Below, piece by piece: positions 9,245 through 19,726 of a DNA stretch of 64,000 nt (the stretch's first letter is position 1; every line of letters starts with the position of its first letter). The notes beneath the pieces are model-generated. The model saw only the letters and a program-made list of their open reading frames with translations, was not told the origin of the DNA and made no database searches. The DNA is from Chryseobacterium mulctrae (GTDB lineage: Bacteria; Bacteroidota; Bacteroidia; Flavobacteriales; Weeksellaceae): NCBI RefSeq assembly GCF_006175945.1, contig NZ_VAJL01000001.1:2806501-2870500 (forward strand), given 5' to 3'. The position numbers and the translations under genes are program-made.

Positions 9245-9753
9245 TAATTTTTAACGATAGGAACATTCGAACAAGCCTCACCAAACATCAGAGATTTTAC
9301 AATCGGTTTAAGGTTTTCTACCAATTCAACATACGCATTTTCAGGAATCGCTTTGTCTGAGCAACCTTTTACTAAAACTCTTTTACCATTCATTTCAGAA
9401 AAATCATGATTTTTGATGGCGTCATGCATTAAAACGATTTCAAGGTTTTCAGCATTTCCAAAAACAATCTTTTTTGTAACGTCTGTTAATTTAGCAGTAA
9501 TTAAAAAATACGCCCAAAGCGGAACAATTGCATCTGCAGAGTTGTAAACGTAAACGAAAGCATCTTTGTATTCTTCAGTATCGATAGCTGCCACTTTTTC
9601 ACGGAAATCTTTCTCTTTTAAAATCATTTCCATGAAAAGAAAATCTTTCAGATCAATACCTTTTCTTGTGCCTTTGGGAACAAGATCAGTAAGATCAAAG
9701 TTGATCAATCCACTCGCTGCTACTTTATTTTTTATTTCAAATTCTTCTGACAT
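9244..9753 (-). CDS. DUF2480 family protein
   Basis: 169 residues, cytoplasmic, no membrane segments. The sequence (LINFDLTDLVPKGTRKGIDL, FVYVYNSADAIVPLWAYFLI, VLVKGCSDKAIPENAYVEL) fits the DUF2480 family found across Bacteroidota. The C-terminus carries a Cys in GCSDK and another in EACSN, which could bind metal; this is not shown. The gene is divergent from lpxB, and a minus-strand -7-like box (CAAATTTA on the plus strand, 9776-9783) lies upstream. Confidence 0.85.
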   Translation of the reverse strand: MSEEFEIKNKVAASGLINFDLTDLVPKGTRKGIDLKDFLFMEMILKEKDFREKVAAIDTEEYKDAFVYVYNSADAIVPLWAYFLITAKLTDVTKKIVFGNAENLEIVLMHDAIKNHDFSEMNGKRVLVKGCSDKAIPENAYVELVENLKPIVKSLMFGEACSNVPIVKN

Positions 9754-9874
9754 TTTTTTATCATTATCTTTGAAGCAAATTTACTCAATTATAATTTGAA
9801 TTTTGATGTTTGCAATTTGAGATTAAATGTCATTTCAATAGACAAAATCATTCATCGCCTATCAATTGTCATTT

Positions 9875-10984
9875 ATGAAATATTATATCATCGCAGGTGA
9901 AGCTTCCGGAGATTTGCACGGTAGCAATTTAATGAAAGCTTTAAAAGAAAAAGACTCCAACGCAGAATTCAGATTTTGGGGCGGAGATTTGATGCAGAAA
10001 CAAGGCGGTACTTTGGTAAAACATTACCGTGACTTGGCTTTTATGGGCTTTTTGGAAGTTGCGATGAATCTGAGAACGATTTTAAATAATATTAAAATCT
10101 GCAAAGAAGATATTAAAAACAACCAACCTGATGTTTTAATCTTGGTTGATTATCCCGGTTTTAATTTGCGAATCGCAAAATTTGCAAAAGAATTGGGGAT
10201 AAAAGTAGTCTACTATATTTCTCCTCAACTTTGGGCCTGGAAAGAAGGTCGTGTTGAAATCATCAAAAAATATGTTGATGAAATGATGGTGATTTTACCT
10301 TTCGAGGAAGATTTTTATCACAAACATGATGTAAAATCTCACTTTGTTGGGCACCCTTTATTAGATGCAATTTCTACACTTCAGAATATTTCTGTTGATG
10401 ATTTTAAAACTGAAAACGATTTAAATGAAAAAGAGATCATTGCACTTTTGCCGGGTTCCAGAAAACAAGAAGTGGAGAAAATGCTTGAAATCATGCTTTC
10501 TGTTCGTCCGCATTTTGAGAATTATCAGTTTGTAATTGCAGGTGCACCAAGTCTTGAAAAGGAATTTTATCAAAAATATGTTGATGAAAATGTGCACTTC
10601 GTTTCCAACAAAACTTATGATTTACTGAGATGTTCAAAAGCAGCTTTGGTTACTTCGGGAACTGCAACTTTAGAAACGGCTCTGTTGAATATTCCGGAAG
10701 TGGTTTGTTATCGCGGAAGCAAAATTTCTTACGCCATCGCCAAAAGATTAGTCAAAAACATCAAATATATTTCTTTGGTGAATCTGATTATGGATAGGGA
10801 AGTGGTGAAAGAATTAATTCAAAGTGAACTTAATACTAAAAATCTAGTCAAAGAATTAAATTTCATTATTGATGGTGAAAAAAGAAGTGAAATGCTTCAG
10901 GATTTTAAATTGCTCAGAGAAAAATTGGGTGGAAAAGGTGCAAGTGAAAATGCTGCTGATATTGTTTTAAATCTCAAAAAATAG
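9875..10984 (+). CDS. lpxB: Lipid-A-disaccharide synthase
   Basis: Joins UDP-2,3-diacylglucosamine and 2,3-diacylglucosamine-1-phosphate to form the lipid A disaccharide, at the inner membrane. I start at ATG 9875 (MKYYIIAGEASGDLHGSNLM), not the TTG at 9866. The protein has 369 residues, normal for LpxB. Visible hallmarks are GEASGDLHG, LVDYPGFNLRIAK, YYISPQLWAWKEGR, HPLLD, LLPGSRKQEVEKM and SGTATLETAL. It is the first of two plus-strand genes and is followed by comEC. Confidence 0.95.
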   Translation: MKYYIIAGEASGDLHGSNLMKALKEKDSNAEFRFWGGDLMQKQGGTLVKHYRDLAFMGFLEVAMNLRTILNNIKICKEDIKNNQPDVLILVDYPGFNLRIAKFAKELGIKVVYYISPQLWAWKEGRVEIIKKYVDEMMVILPFEEDFYHKHDVKSHFVGHPLLDAISTLQNISVDDFKTENDLNEKEIIALLPGSRKQEVEKMLEIMLSVRPHFENYQFVIAGAPSLEKEFYQKYVDENVHFVSNKTYDLLRCSKAALVTSGTATLETALLNIPEVVCYRGSKISYAIAKRLVKNIKYISLVNLIMDREVVKELIQSELNTKNLVKELNFIIDGEKRSEMLQDFKLLREKLGGKGASENAADIVLNLKK

Positions 10985-11039
10985 AAATAAATCTATTTCT
11001 GTATTCTAAAATTTTCTAACTTAGTTTGTTCAAACACAA

Positions 11040-12815
11040 ATGATTTTGAACAAGCAACCTCTTTTGATTGTTGTACTCTGTTTTATTCTTGGGATTTTCT
11101 TTCAGGATAAGTTGATTCTTGAGCAAAGTTCCATCATTCTAATTTTACTTTTTTCTATCATTATTTTCGGATTATTTTTCCTGAAAAGTCAGATTTTATT
11201 TAAAATCAGGAATTTCCTTTTGATGATTTTCTTTTTCGGATTGGGAATTATTTTTCATTTTTATAATAACTCTACGACTCAAAAGGTTAATGTAAAAACT
11301 AATGAAACCATCATTTTTAAAGTTTCAAAAAAATTAAATTCAAACGAAAGATATAAGAAGTATGAGGTTTTAGCTGAGCTTGATAATCAGCCTTTTCAAG
11401 CGATTGCGAATGTTGAAAAAACTCGGAAAGAATTAGATTTTAATCACTATTATAAAGCAAAAGCTTATTTGGTTGAGCCAAAATCTCCAGAACATGATTT
11501 TCAGTTGGATTATTCAAAATATTTAAGTCGGAAAAATATTTTCTATCAATGTTATATTAACGGAGAAATTTCTTCTGCTGCAAGAAGTGATTTGAGTTTT
11601 ACAGAAAAGATAAAGCAAAAACGTCTGGAAACTTTGCAGAAAATCAATAATTCTGAAATGTCTTTCCGCAGTCGTGAATTTTTAAAAGGAATTATTCTTG
11701 CAGACCGCACAGAAATTGATGCTGAAACTGTTCAGGATTTTAACCGTTCTGGTTTGGTGCATTTTCTTGCCATTTCTGGAACGCATATTGTCGTAATTTT
11801 CGGAATGTTTTATTTTTTGATGATGAGGTTTTCATCTGTTCGTCTAAAAAAATATGCCATCGTCATCAGTTTACTATTCATATGGATTTTTGCAGTCTTT
11901 ATCGGATTTGGAAATTCTGTGGTGCGGTCTTGCATCATGATTTCTGTATATTTTATTTATGTTTTGCTTCAACGAAAACCAGATTTGCTCCATTCAATGG
12001 CACTTTCGGCGTTTATTATTTTAATGATTGATACGCAACAGATTTTCGATGTAGGTTTTCAATTGAGTTTTTTGGCGGTTTTGGGTATTTATTGGCTCAA
12101 TCAACCCATTTTAAAATACCTTCCGAGGCAGGATAATTTTTTCAAAAAACTGATCTATAATACAATTTCTATTTCTGTTGCAGCACAATTGGCGACATTG
12201 CCTCTCGTTTTATATTATTTTCATCAGTTCTCATTGATTTCCATTCTCGCCAATTTTATAATCGTTCCGTTTTCTGAACTCATTATTATATTTTCTTTTT
12301 TAATGACAGCTTTGATGGGTTTTAATTTAGATTTTGAAATAATTAATGGGTGTTACGATTTTATTATTAAGATTTTGCTGAAAGTAATTCATTGGTTTGC
12401 TGATTTCGATGCCGTTTTCTTTGAAAATATTCCTTTGAATTTAGCTGAGGTTTTTCTCCTGTTTGGAATTATTTACTTCCTGAAATTTATGCTTGATAAA
12501 CTCAGTTTTAGAAATATTTCAAATGTAATTTTAGCACTGACCATATTTTTTATAGTGAGAATTTCTTTTAATCTTTTTGATAATCAGAAAGATGAGTTTG
12601 TGGTTCATCATTATAAAAAAGAAAATGTTATTTCCGTGAAAAAAGGAAACAAGGTCATCTTTTGGATAAGTTCTTCAGATGATAAAGATAAAATTCAACA
12701 GTATATTATCAATCCATATGTTTCGTCACGCAGGATAAAAAGTTTGGAAATCAAAAACTTTCCGGCTTCGGCTAAAATGGTCAAGTTTGAAGGTAAAATT
12801 CATGAATTAAAGTAA
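11040..12815 (+). CDS. comEC: ComEC/Rec2-type DNA uptake channel, without a metallo-beta-lactamase domain
   Basis: 591 residues. The N-terminal part has three hydrophobic segments and a DUF4131-like extracytoplasmic beta region. The Competence domain carries LVHFLAISGTHIVVIFGMFY and GFGNSVVRSCIMISVYFIY, followed by a helix-rich membrane region to about residue 520. The family moves single-stranded DNA across the inner membrane in natural transformation. The usual C-terminal metallo-beta-lactamase domain is absent; only about 80 residues follow the last helix. Confidence 0.85.
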   Translation: MILNKQPLLIVVLCFILGIFFQDKLILEQSSIILILLFSIIIFGLFFLKSQILFKIRNFLLMIFFFGLGIIFHFYNNSTTQKVNVKTNETIIFKVSKKLNSNERYKKYEVLAELDNQPFQAIANVEKTRKELDFNHYYKAKAYLVEPKSPEHDFQLDYSKYLSRKNIFYQCYINGEISSAARSDLSFTEKIKQKRLETLQKINNSEMSFRSREFLKGIILADRTEIDAETVQDFNRSGLVHFLAISGTHIVVIFGMFYFLMMRFSSVRLKKYAIVISLLFIWIFAVFIGFGNSVVRSCIMISVYFIYVLLQRKPDLLHSMALSAFIILMIDTQQIFDVGFQLSFLAVLGIYWLNQPILKYLPRQDNFFKKLIYNTISISVAAQLATLPLVLYYFHQFSLISILANFIIVPFSELIIIFSFLMTALMGFNLDFEIINGCYDFIIKILLKVIHWFADFDAVFFENIPLNLAEVFLLFGIIYFLKFMLDKLSFRNISNVILALTIFFIVRISFNLFDNQKDEFVVHHYKKENVISVKKGNKVIFWISSSDDKDKIQQYIINPYVSSRRIKSLEIKNFPASAKMVKFEGKIHELK

Positions 12816-12928
12816 TCTCAAATTTTAATGCTTTTTCTTGTATTTAATATACTTATGAATCTTATTTAGAAAGATTACAAACTGTCTAATAGTGAGATTT
12901 CTCACTTTTTAGTATTGTTAACATTTCA

Positions 12929-12936
12929 TAATTTTG
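12929..12936 (+). promoter_or_regulatory. -7 box upstream of sdhC
   Basis: TAATTTTG fits the Bacteroidota TAnnTTTG consensus and lies 25 bp before the chosen sdhC start. A clear -33 TTG at the usual spacing is not present. Confidence 0.4.
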
Positions 12937-12960
12937 TGGAAATTCAAATTTAAACTTAAT

Positions 12961-13623
12961 ATGGCAGGTTTAACAAGTTCTACAATAGGTAGAAAATATG
13001 CTATGGCACTTTCAGCAATGTTTTTGCTGATATTCTTAGTGATGCATCTATCTACCAACATGACATCCGTTTTCAGCGAAGATGTTTTTAATGAGGCTTC
13101 TCATTTTATGGGATACAATCCGGCGGTGCAGTATCTGATGCAGCCGATTTTGATGTTTGCAGTGATTTTCCATTTTGCAATGGGGTTCGTTCTTGAGATT
13201 AAGAACAACAAGGCTCGTCCGATTAAATATGCGAACAACAACGGAGCGGCTAATTCTACATGGATGTCTAGAAATATGATTATTTCCGGAGCTGTGATCT
13301 TAGCTTTCTTGGTATTGCATTTTTATGATTTTTATTTTCCTGAAATGAACTACAAGTACATTCAGGCAAATACACCAGATGAGACAAGATATTGGGCAGA
13401 ACTTCACCACAAGTTTCACGACCTTTGGAGAGTGGCTCTTTATGTTGTCGCTTTCGGATTATTAGGTCTGCATTTGGCACACGGTTTCCAGTCTTCTTTC
13501 CAGTCGATCGGAGCTAGACACCAAAAATACACTCCTGTTATTAAAGCTTTCGGAAACTGGTATTCGATCCTTATTCCTGCAGGTTTTATTTTTATTGCAA
13601 TTTTTCATTACGTAACTCAATAA
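12961..13623 (+). CDS. sdhC: Succinate dehydrogenase cytochrome b558 subunit
   Basis: Membrane anchor that carries heme and passes electrons from succinate to menaquinone. I start at ATG 12961 (MAGLTSSTIGRKYAMAL); the upstream GTG at 12934 is less likely. The 220 residues have five membrane helices. Candidate heme ligands are the helix histidines in VMHLSTN, FHFAMGF, LHFYDFYF, HLAHGFQS and FHYVTQ. This is the single-anchor b558 type seen in Bacteroidota. It is the first gene of the sdhCAB operon. Confidence 0.93.
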   Translation: MAGLTSSTIGRKYAMALSAMFLLIFLVMHLSTNMTSVFSEDVFNEASHFMGYNPAVQYLMQPILMFAVIFHFAMGFVLEIKNNKARPIKYANNNGAANSTWMSRNMIISGAVILAFLVLHFYDFYFPEMNYKYIQANTPDETRYWAELHHKFHDLWRVALYVVAFGLLGLHLAHGFQSSFQSIGARHQKYTPVIKAFGNWYSILIPAGFIFIAIFHYVTQ

Positions 13624-13638
13624 TATCAATATACTAAT

Positions 13639-15651
13639 ATGAGTAAATTAGATTCAAAAATTCCTGCTGGTCCTCTTAAGGATAAATGGAAAAATCATAA
13701 AGACCATATGAACCTTGTTGCACCAAACAACAGAGATAAGATTGATATTATTGTTGTAGGTACAGGTTTGGCAGGTGGTTCTGCTGCAGCTACTTTAGCT
13801 GAGCAAGGATATAATGTGAAAGCATTCTGTTACCAAGATTCACCAAGAAGAGCGCACTCTATTGCTGCACAAGGTGGTATCAACGCTGCTAAAAACTATC
13901 AAGGTGATGGTGACTCTACTTACAGATTGTTCTACGATACCATTAAAGGTGGTGACTACAGAGCAAGAGAGGCAAACGTTTACAGATTAGCTGAAGTTTC
14001 TGCAAATATTATCGACCAATGTGTATCTCAAGGGGTTCCATTCGGTAGAGATTACGGCGGACAATTAGATAACCGTTCATTTGGTGGAGTTCAGGTTAAA
14101 AGAACTTTCTACGCAAAAGGACAAACTGGTCAACAGTTATTATTAGGTGCATATTCTTCATTAAGCCGTCAAATCGGAAAAGGAAGAGTAAAAATGTACA
14201 ACCGTCACGAAATGCTTGAATTGGTAATCGTAGATGGAAAAGCAAGAGGAATTATTGCAAGAAACCTGGTAACAGGTGAAATCGAAAGACACTCAGCTCA
14301 CGCAGTGGTAATTGCTTCAGGAGGTTACGGAAACGTATATTTCCTTTCTACTAACGCAATGGGTTCTAACGTTTCTGCAGCTTGGAAAATTCACAAAAAA
14401 GGAGCGTATTTCGCAAACCCTTGTTATGTACAGATTCACCCAACTTGTATTCCGGTTCACGGAACACAGCAGTCTAAACTGACTTTGATGTCTGAATCAC
14501 TTAGAAACTCCGGAAGAATTTGGGTTCCTAAGAAAATTGAAGATTCAGTTGCCATCAGAGAAGGTAAATTGAGACCTGAAAATATTAAAGAAGAAGATAG
14601 AGATTACTATTTAGAAAGAAGATATCCTGCATTCGGAAACTTAGTTCCTCGTGACGTTGCGTCTAGAGCTGGTAAAGAAAGATGTGATGCTGGTTTCGGA
14701 ATCGAAAATAATGAAACTAAAGAAGGTGTTTACCTAGATTTCTCTACAGAGATCATGAAAAAAGGTAAAGAATCTGCTATCGAAAAACATATTCACAATC
14801 CTACAGAGCAGCAAATCTATGATTTAGGAAAAGCTTGGATTGAGGAAAAATATGGTAACTTATTTGTAATGTACGAAAAGATTACTGCTGATGATCCTTA
14901 CAAAACTCCAATGAAGATCTATCCTGCTGTACACTATACAATGGGTGGTGTTTGGGTTGATTACAACTTACAATCTACAATTCCTGGATGTTTCGTAATT
15001 GGGGAAGCAAACTTCTCAGATCACGGAGCAAACAGATTGGGAGCTTCTGCATTAATGCAAGGTTTGGCAGACGGATACTTCGTTCTTCCTTACACAATTG
15101 CAGATTATCTTTCTGCAGACATCAGAACAGGAGAAATTCCTACCAACTCTGCAGAATTTGACGCAGCTGAAAAAGAAATTAAAGACAAAGTAAACTTCTT
15201 TGTTAATAATAAAGGAACACACTCAGTAGATTATTTCCATAAACAATTAGGACACATTATGTGGAATAAAGTGGGGATGGGAAGAACTCCTGAAGGTTTG
15301 AGAGAAGCTATCGTAGAGATCGACGAAGTGAAAAAGAACTTCTGGAAAGATGTAAAAGTAATGGGTGAAACTGAAGGAATGAACACCGAGCTTGAAAAAG
15401 CATTCAGAGTTGCCGATTTTATCGAATTAGGTCAATTAATGGCTATCGATGCATTACACAGAAACGAATCTTGTGGAGGACATTTCAGAGAAGACCATGC
15501 GACTCCGGAAGGTGAAGCAGAAAGAGATGATGTTAACTTTAAATATGTAGGAGCTTGGGAATATCAGGGTGATGATATCAAGCAAGAAGTTCTGCACAAA
15601 GAAGACCTTATCTATGAGAACATCGAAGTTAAAGCGAGAAGTTACAAATAA
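13639..15651 (+). CDS. sdhA: Succinate dehydrogenase flavoprotein subunit
   Basis: 670 residues, the length usual for the b558-type enzymes. It oxidises succinate to fumarate with covalently bound FAD. Visible features are the dinucleotide-binding motif [17 protein letters not shown], the FAD-attachment histidine in [11 protein letters not shown], the substrate region HPTCIPVHG, the active-site context VPRDVASRA, and [10 protein letters not shown] followed by [20 protein letters not shown]. It lies 15 bp after sdhC and 24 bp before sdhB. Confidence 0.97.
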   Translation: MSKLDSKIPAGPLKDKWKNHKDHMNLVAPNNRDKIDIIVVGTGLAGGSAAATLAEQGYNVKAFCYQDSPRRAHSIAAQGGINAAKNYQGDGDSTYRLFYDTIKGGDYRAREANVYRLAEVSANIIDQCVSQGVPFGRDYGGQLDNRSFGGVQVKRTFYAKGQTGQQLLLGAYSSLSRQIGKGRVKMYNRHEMLELVIVDGKARGIIARNLVTGEIERHSAHAVVIASGGYGNVYFLSTNAMGSNVSAAWKIHKKGAYFANPCYVQIHPTCIPVHGTQQSKLTLMSESLRNSGRIWVPKKIEDSVAIREGKLRPENIKEEDRDYYLERRYPAFGNLVPRDVASRAGKERCDAGFGIENNETKEGVYLDFSTEIMKKGKESAIEKHIHNPTEQQIYDLGKAWIEEKYGNLFVMYEKITADDPYKTPMKIYPAVHYTMGGVWVDYNLQSTIPGCFVIGEANFSDHGANRLGASALMQGLADGYFVLPYTIADYLSADIRTGEIPTNSAEFDAAEKEIKDKVNFFVNNKGTHSVDYFHKQLGHIMWNKVGMGRTPEGLREAIVEIDEVKKNFWKDVKVMGETEGMNTELEKAFRVADFIELGQLMAIDALHRNESCGGHFREDHATPEGEAERDDVNFKYVGAWEYQGDDIKQEVLHKEDLIYENIEVKARSYK

Positions 15652-15675
15652 TCTCCAACCTATAAATAAATAATT

Positions 15676-16443
15676 ATGAGTGCAAAAAAAGGCCTTCATC
15701 TTACGCTGAAAATTTGGAGACAAAAAAATACAAAAACTAAAGGTCAGTTTGAGACCTATAAAATATCAGATGTTTCTACAGATTCTTCATTCTTAGAAAT
15801 GTTAGATATCCTGAACGAAAACTTAATCAACGAAGGAAAAGAACCTATCGCTTTTGATCACGACTGTCGTGAAGGAATCTGCGGAATGTGTTCTCTTTAC
15901 ATCAATGGTAGAGCTCACGGTCCGGATACAGGTATTACAACATGTCAGCTTCACATGAGAATGTTCAAAGACGGTGAAACCATCGTTATTGAACCTTGGA
16001 GAAGTGCTGCGTTCCCTGTTATCAAAGACTTAATGGTAGACAGAAGCGCATTCGACAGAGTAATGGCTGCAGGTGGATTTATCTCGGTAAACACTTCAGG
16101 AAATACTTTGGATGCCAATGCAATTCCGGTTCCTAAAGAAGATGCAGACAAAGCAATGGATGCTGCAGCTTGTATCGGTTGTGGAGCATGTGTGGCAACT
16201 TGTAAAAACGGTTCTGCAATGTTGTTCGTTGGAGCTAAAGTTTCTCAGTACGCACTTTTACCTCAAGGTAGAGTAGAAGCGAAACGTAGAGTTCTAAACA
16301 TGGTGAAAGCTATGGACGAAGAAGGTTTCGGTAACTGTTCAAATACAGGAGCTTGTGAAGTAGAATGCCCTAAAGGAATTTCTCTTGAGAATATCGCAAG
16401 AATGAACAGAGAATACATGGCTGCTTATGCAGACAGAGGATAA
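15676..16443 (+). CDS. sdhB: Succinate dehydrogenase iron-sulfur subunit
   Basis: 255 residues. It carries the three clusters that link FAD to the heme. The [2Fe-2S] ligands are in CREGICGMC and the later ITTC. The [4Fe-4S]/[3Fe-4S] ligands are in [13 protein letters not shown] and [15 protein letters not shown]. It is the last gene of the sdhCAB operon and is followed directly by a strong terminator. Confidence 0.97.
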   Translation: MSAKKGLHLTLKIWRQKNTKTKGQFETYKISDVSTDSSFLEMLDILNENLINEGKEPIAFDHDCREGICGMCSLYINGRAHGPDTGITTCQLHMRMFKDGETIVIEPWRSAAFPVIKDLMVDRSAFDRVMAAGGFISVNTSGNTLDANAIPVPKEDADKAMDAAACIGCGACVATCKNGSAMLFVGAKVSQYALLPQGRVEAKRRVLNMVKAMDEEGFGNCSNTGACEVECPKGISLENIARMNREYMAAYADRG

Positions 16444-16463
16444 TCTGTTTTAAAATAAATTAT

Positions 16464-16498
16464 AAAAAATCGTCTTCCCTTGTGGAGACGATTTTTTT
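16464..16498 (+). terminator. Terminator after sdhB
   Basis: AAAAAATCGTCT pairs with GAGACGATTTTTT around a CCCTTGTGG-type tip, ending in a run of seven T. Confidence 0.85.
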
Positions 16499-16583
16499 AG
16501 TTAAATCTTTCATAAATTACCTTCAAATATTGCATTTAGTATATTTGAAAAACTTATTTTTGCTAAATTATTTAAAATCAAAA

Positions 16584-18119
16584 ATGAAAAAATATCTTTT
16601 GTTGTTTGTCATTGCAATATTCGCAATGTCTTGTTCAAAAAAAGTTGAAGTAAAAGGAAAAATCGCAGGCAGTTCTCCATTAGAGAGAATTGAGTTTGTA
16701 GAAGCTTCCGGTGTTGCTACTTTGCCATTGGCTAACTTTGGTATCGATAAAGACGGAAACTTTGCAGGGACTTTTGAAGCTCCAAAAAACGGAATGTACG
16801 TGATCAACTATGCAGGAAAACAGAATCTTATTTTCCTTAAAGGAGGTCAGAAACTTAATATTTCAGGTAATTCTGCTACTTTCCCGAACGAATATGTAGT
16901 GACTGGTGATGCGAAAAGTGATAACGACTTCTTTCAGGCTTGCCAGAAATTCCTAACAAATTATGGTCAGACTCTGAATATTCAGCAGTTGGCTTCAGGT
17001 GATGAAGGTGCTTATGTGAAAGCAATGCAGAAAATTGAAGCTGATATCAATAAAAATATCGAAGAAAACGTAAAGAAATTCAATCCTGGAAAAGAAGTGG
17101 TTGAATGGAAAAAAATAGATGCTAAAACGGCTATTCTTAATTTATTGGTAAATTATGAAATGACTAAAAAGCAAATGTCGGGTAACAATCCTTCATTCAA
17201 ATTAGCTAAGGCATTCACAGATTATGAAGCTAAACTTCAGGAGAATAAAGAAACTATGATTAAAACAAGTCCGTTTTACAGACAGTATCTTTTAACAAAA
17301 ATGAGCCCGGATTTCCAAACATTTGCTCAGGCAAAAGCTCAAGGAAAAACAGATGTTACAACTTCAGAGTTATTTAATGAATTCTTGAAAGGTAAAAAAG
17401 AAGTTTCTCAAACAGAGAAAGATTATTTATTAGCTTTCGTAATGGCTCAGTCTGATGTACATCCACAAACTCCTGCTGCTACAACCGATAAAATCAAAAA
17501 AATTATCGAAGAAGATATTAAAGACGCTACTATTAAAGCTGATTTGAAGAAAATGCTTTTCGTAATCAACGGATTCAAAATTGGTGATGATGCACCGGAA
17601 GCTTCTTTGGTAAAACAAGACGGCTCAGCTTATAAATTAAGCGATAACAAAGGAAAACCTTACATGATCGTTTTCTACGCTTCTTGGAATCCTTACATTG
17701 CTGAAGGTACAATGCCTGTTTTGAAAGAAGTTGTTAATTTCTACAAATCTAAAATGAATTTCGTATTCGTAAATTTAGATGATACTAAAGATCAGTTTAC
17801 AAAAACAAGCAATGCTTTATTAAAAGGAATTCCCGGAACTAATGTTTATGGTGACGGAGGTTTAAACTCTGACATTGCTAAAAAATATGGAGTATACGGT
17901 TTCAAATTACCAAGCTTCATCGTAGTTGATAAAAACGGTAAAGTAACAAGCAGATCTTTTGTAAATCTAGGTGATCAGGATTTGATTACAATCTTAGATA
18001 AGCAAACAGGTCTTTCAGCTCCAAAGGTAGATCCGGCAGCTCAGTTGCAGATTGATCCTTCAGCTTTACAGCAACAACCGGCTCCTCAGGTTGAGAAAGT
18101 TCCGGTTGAAGCAAAATAA
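16584..18119 (+). CDS. TlpA-like thioredoxin-fold lipoprotein lacking the CXXC motif
   Basis: I start at ATG 16584 because MKKYLLLFVIAIFAMSC forms a lipoprotein signal (Cys17); the upstream in-frame ATG at 16482 has no signal. The N-terminal DUF4369-like beta domain covers about residues 20-130. A helical region of about 200 residues follows, then a thioredoxin-like domain starting near 330 (FKIGDDAPEASLVKQDGSAY). Where TlpA/ResA proteins have WCxxC this one reads YASWNPYIAEG, with no cysteines, so it should not be redox active. The tail is rich in Pro and Gln. It is probably periplasmic and membrane-anchored. Confidence 0.85.
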   Translation: MKKYLLLFVIAIFAMSCSKKVEVKGKIAGSSPLERIEFVEASGVATLPLANFGIDKDGNFAGTFEAPKNGMYVINYAGKQNLIFLKGGQKLNISGNSATFPNEYVVTGDAKSDNDFFQACQKFLTNYGQTLNIQQLASGDEGAYVKAMQKIEADINKNIEENVKKFNPGKEVVEWKKIDAKTAILNLLVNYEMTKKQMSGNNPSFKLAKAFTDYEAKLQENKETMIKTSPFYRQYLLTKMSPDFQTFAQAKAQGKTDVTTSELFNEFLKGKKEVSQTEKDYLLAFVMAQSDVHPQTPAATTDKIKKIIEEDIKDATIKADLKKMLFVINGFKIGDDAPEASLVKQDGSAYKLSDNKGKPYMIVFYASWNPYIAEGTMPVLKEVVNFYKSKMNFVFVNLDDTKDQFTKTSNALLKGIPGTNVYGDGGLNSDIAKKYGVYGFKLPSFIVVDKNGKVTSRSFVNLGDQDLITILDKQTGLSAPKVDPAAQLQIDPSALQQQPAPQVEKVPVEAK

Positions 18120-18142
18120 TTAGCTTAAACAAAATATAAAAA

Positions 18143-18170
18143 AACCTTGTCTTCAGATAAGGTTTTTTTT
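18143..18170 (+). terminator. Terminator after the TlpA-like gene
   Basis: AACCTT and AAGGTT pair, with inner TCT/AGA pairing, followed by eight T. Confidence 0.8.
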
Positions 18171-18283
18171 ATTGTATTTTTGCAGACAAAATTGAAACTG
18201 AAAGGTTTCAGAGAAAATTATTAGAAAAATAGAAAATAGATGAAGATAGGGTAGAAAGCTATCTTCATCATACTGAAATTGAT

Positions 18284-19690
18284 ATGAGAAAGAAGAAAGA
18301 CGTAATTCTTGAGAATATAAAACTTTTTGCAGCGGGCGCAAAAGGCGTTGCGATAGGAAAAACTGAAGAAGGAAAAACTGTTTTGGTTTCCGGAGCGATT
18401 CCTGGAGATGTGGTGAATGCAAGAATAAAAAAATCAAAATCAAAATATTTTGAGGCTGAAGTAAAAGAAATTGTAGAAAAATCTCCATTCAGAGTTGAGC
18501 CGAAGTGTATTCATTTCGGAACCTGTGGTGGCTGCAAATGGCAAAATATGAGCTACGAAAAGCAGCTTGATATTAAACAGGAAGAAGTTTATAACAATAT
18601 CAAGAGAATTGGCGGAATCGATGATTTTGAAACCGTTCCTATTTTGGGTGCAGAAGAGCAGTATTTTTACAGAAATAAAATGGAATTTTCTTTCTCTAAT
18701 GCAAGATGGTTGAGTCATTACGAAATAAGTTCTGAGGAAAACTTTGGAAGCAGAGACGCGTTAGGTTTCCATATTCCGGGAATGTGGAGCAAAATTTTAG
18801 ATTTAAAAGAATGTTTCCTTCAGGAAGATCCATCGAATGCAATTCGTTTGGCAGTGAAAAAATTTGCTGAAAATAAAGGTTTAGATTTTTTTGATGTTAA
18901 AAATCAGGAAGGTTTCTTGAGAACTTTGATGATGAGACAAAACTCAAAAGGAGAATGGATGGTTTTATTCCAGCTTTACAGAGAAGAAAAAGAAAACCGT
19001 ACTCAGCTTTTTGATTATCTTTTGGAGCAGTTTCCACAAATAAAAACGTTGGTTTATGCCATTAATCCTAAACAAAACGATTCAATCTACGATCAAAATA
19101 TCAAAGTATATTTCGGTGAAGGATTTTTAATGGAAGAAATGGACGGTTTGAAATTTAAAATCGGTCCGAAATCTTTCTTTCAAACTAATTACAAACAGGC
19201 TTTAGAATTATATAGAAAAACACTTGAATTTGCTGATTTAAAAGGTGATGAAGTTGTTTATGATTTATATACAGGAACAGGAACAATCGCTCAATATGTT
19301 GCAAGAAACGCAAAACATGTAATTGGAATCGAGTCTGTACAGGAAGCAATTGATGCAGCAATCGAACACGCTGAATTGAATGGTTTAACCAATACGACGT
19401 TCTATTGTGGTGATATGAAAAACGTTTTCAATGACGAGTTTTTAGAAAACCACCCAAAAGCTGATGTGTTGATTACCGATCCACCAAGAGACGGAATGCA
19501 CCAAAAAGTAGTTGAGCAGATTTTGAAATTAACTCCGGAAAAAGTAGTGTATGTAAGTTGTAATTCTGCGACTCAGGCTAGAGATTTAGCTTTAATGAAA
19601 GAGCATTATACTTTGGTGAAAATATTACCGGTAGACATGTTCCCGCAAACCCACCATGTGGAGAATATTGCTCTGCTTATCAAGAAATAA
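18284..19690 (+). CDS. rlmD: 23S rRNA (uracil-1939-C5)-methyltransferase RlmD
   Basis: 468 residues. It methylates U1939 of 23S rRNA using S-adenosylmethionine. A TRAM-type RNA-binding beta domain is at the N-terminus. Iron-sulfur ligand cysteines lie in CIHFGTCGGCKWQ. The SAM-binding loop reads YDLYTGTGTIAQY, the base-contacting motif is TDPPRDGMH, and the catalytic Cys (about 426) is in VYVSCNSATQARDL. Only this RlmD/RumA paralogue is in the window, so the exact uridine target is inferred from the family. Confidence 0.9.
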   Translation: MRKKKDVILENIKLFAAGAKGVAIGKTEEGKTVLVSGAIPGDVVNARIKKSKSKYFEAEVKEIVEKSPFRVEPKCIHFGTCGGCKWQNMSYEKQLDIKQEEVYNNIKRIGGIDDFETVPILGAEEQYFYRNKMEFSFSNARWLSHYEISSEENFGSRDALGFHIPGMWSKILDLKECFLQEDPSNAIRLAVKKFAENKGLDFFDVKNQEGFLRTLMMRQNSKGEWMVLFQLYREEKENRTQLFDYLLEQFPQIKTLVYAINPKQNDSIYDQNIKVYFGEGFLMEEMDGLKFKIGPKSFFQTNYKQALELYRKTLEFADLKGDEVVYDLYTGTGTIAQYVARNAKHVIGIESVQEAIDAAIEHAELNGLTNTTFYCGDMKNVFNDEFLENHPKADVLITDPPRDGMHQKVVEQILKLTPEKVVYVSCNSATQARDLALMKEHYTLVKILPVDMFPQTHHVENIALLIKK

Positions 19691-19726
19691 TTACTTAAAT
19701 TTGAAAATACAAAAATCAAAAGTTTA

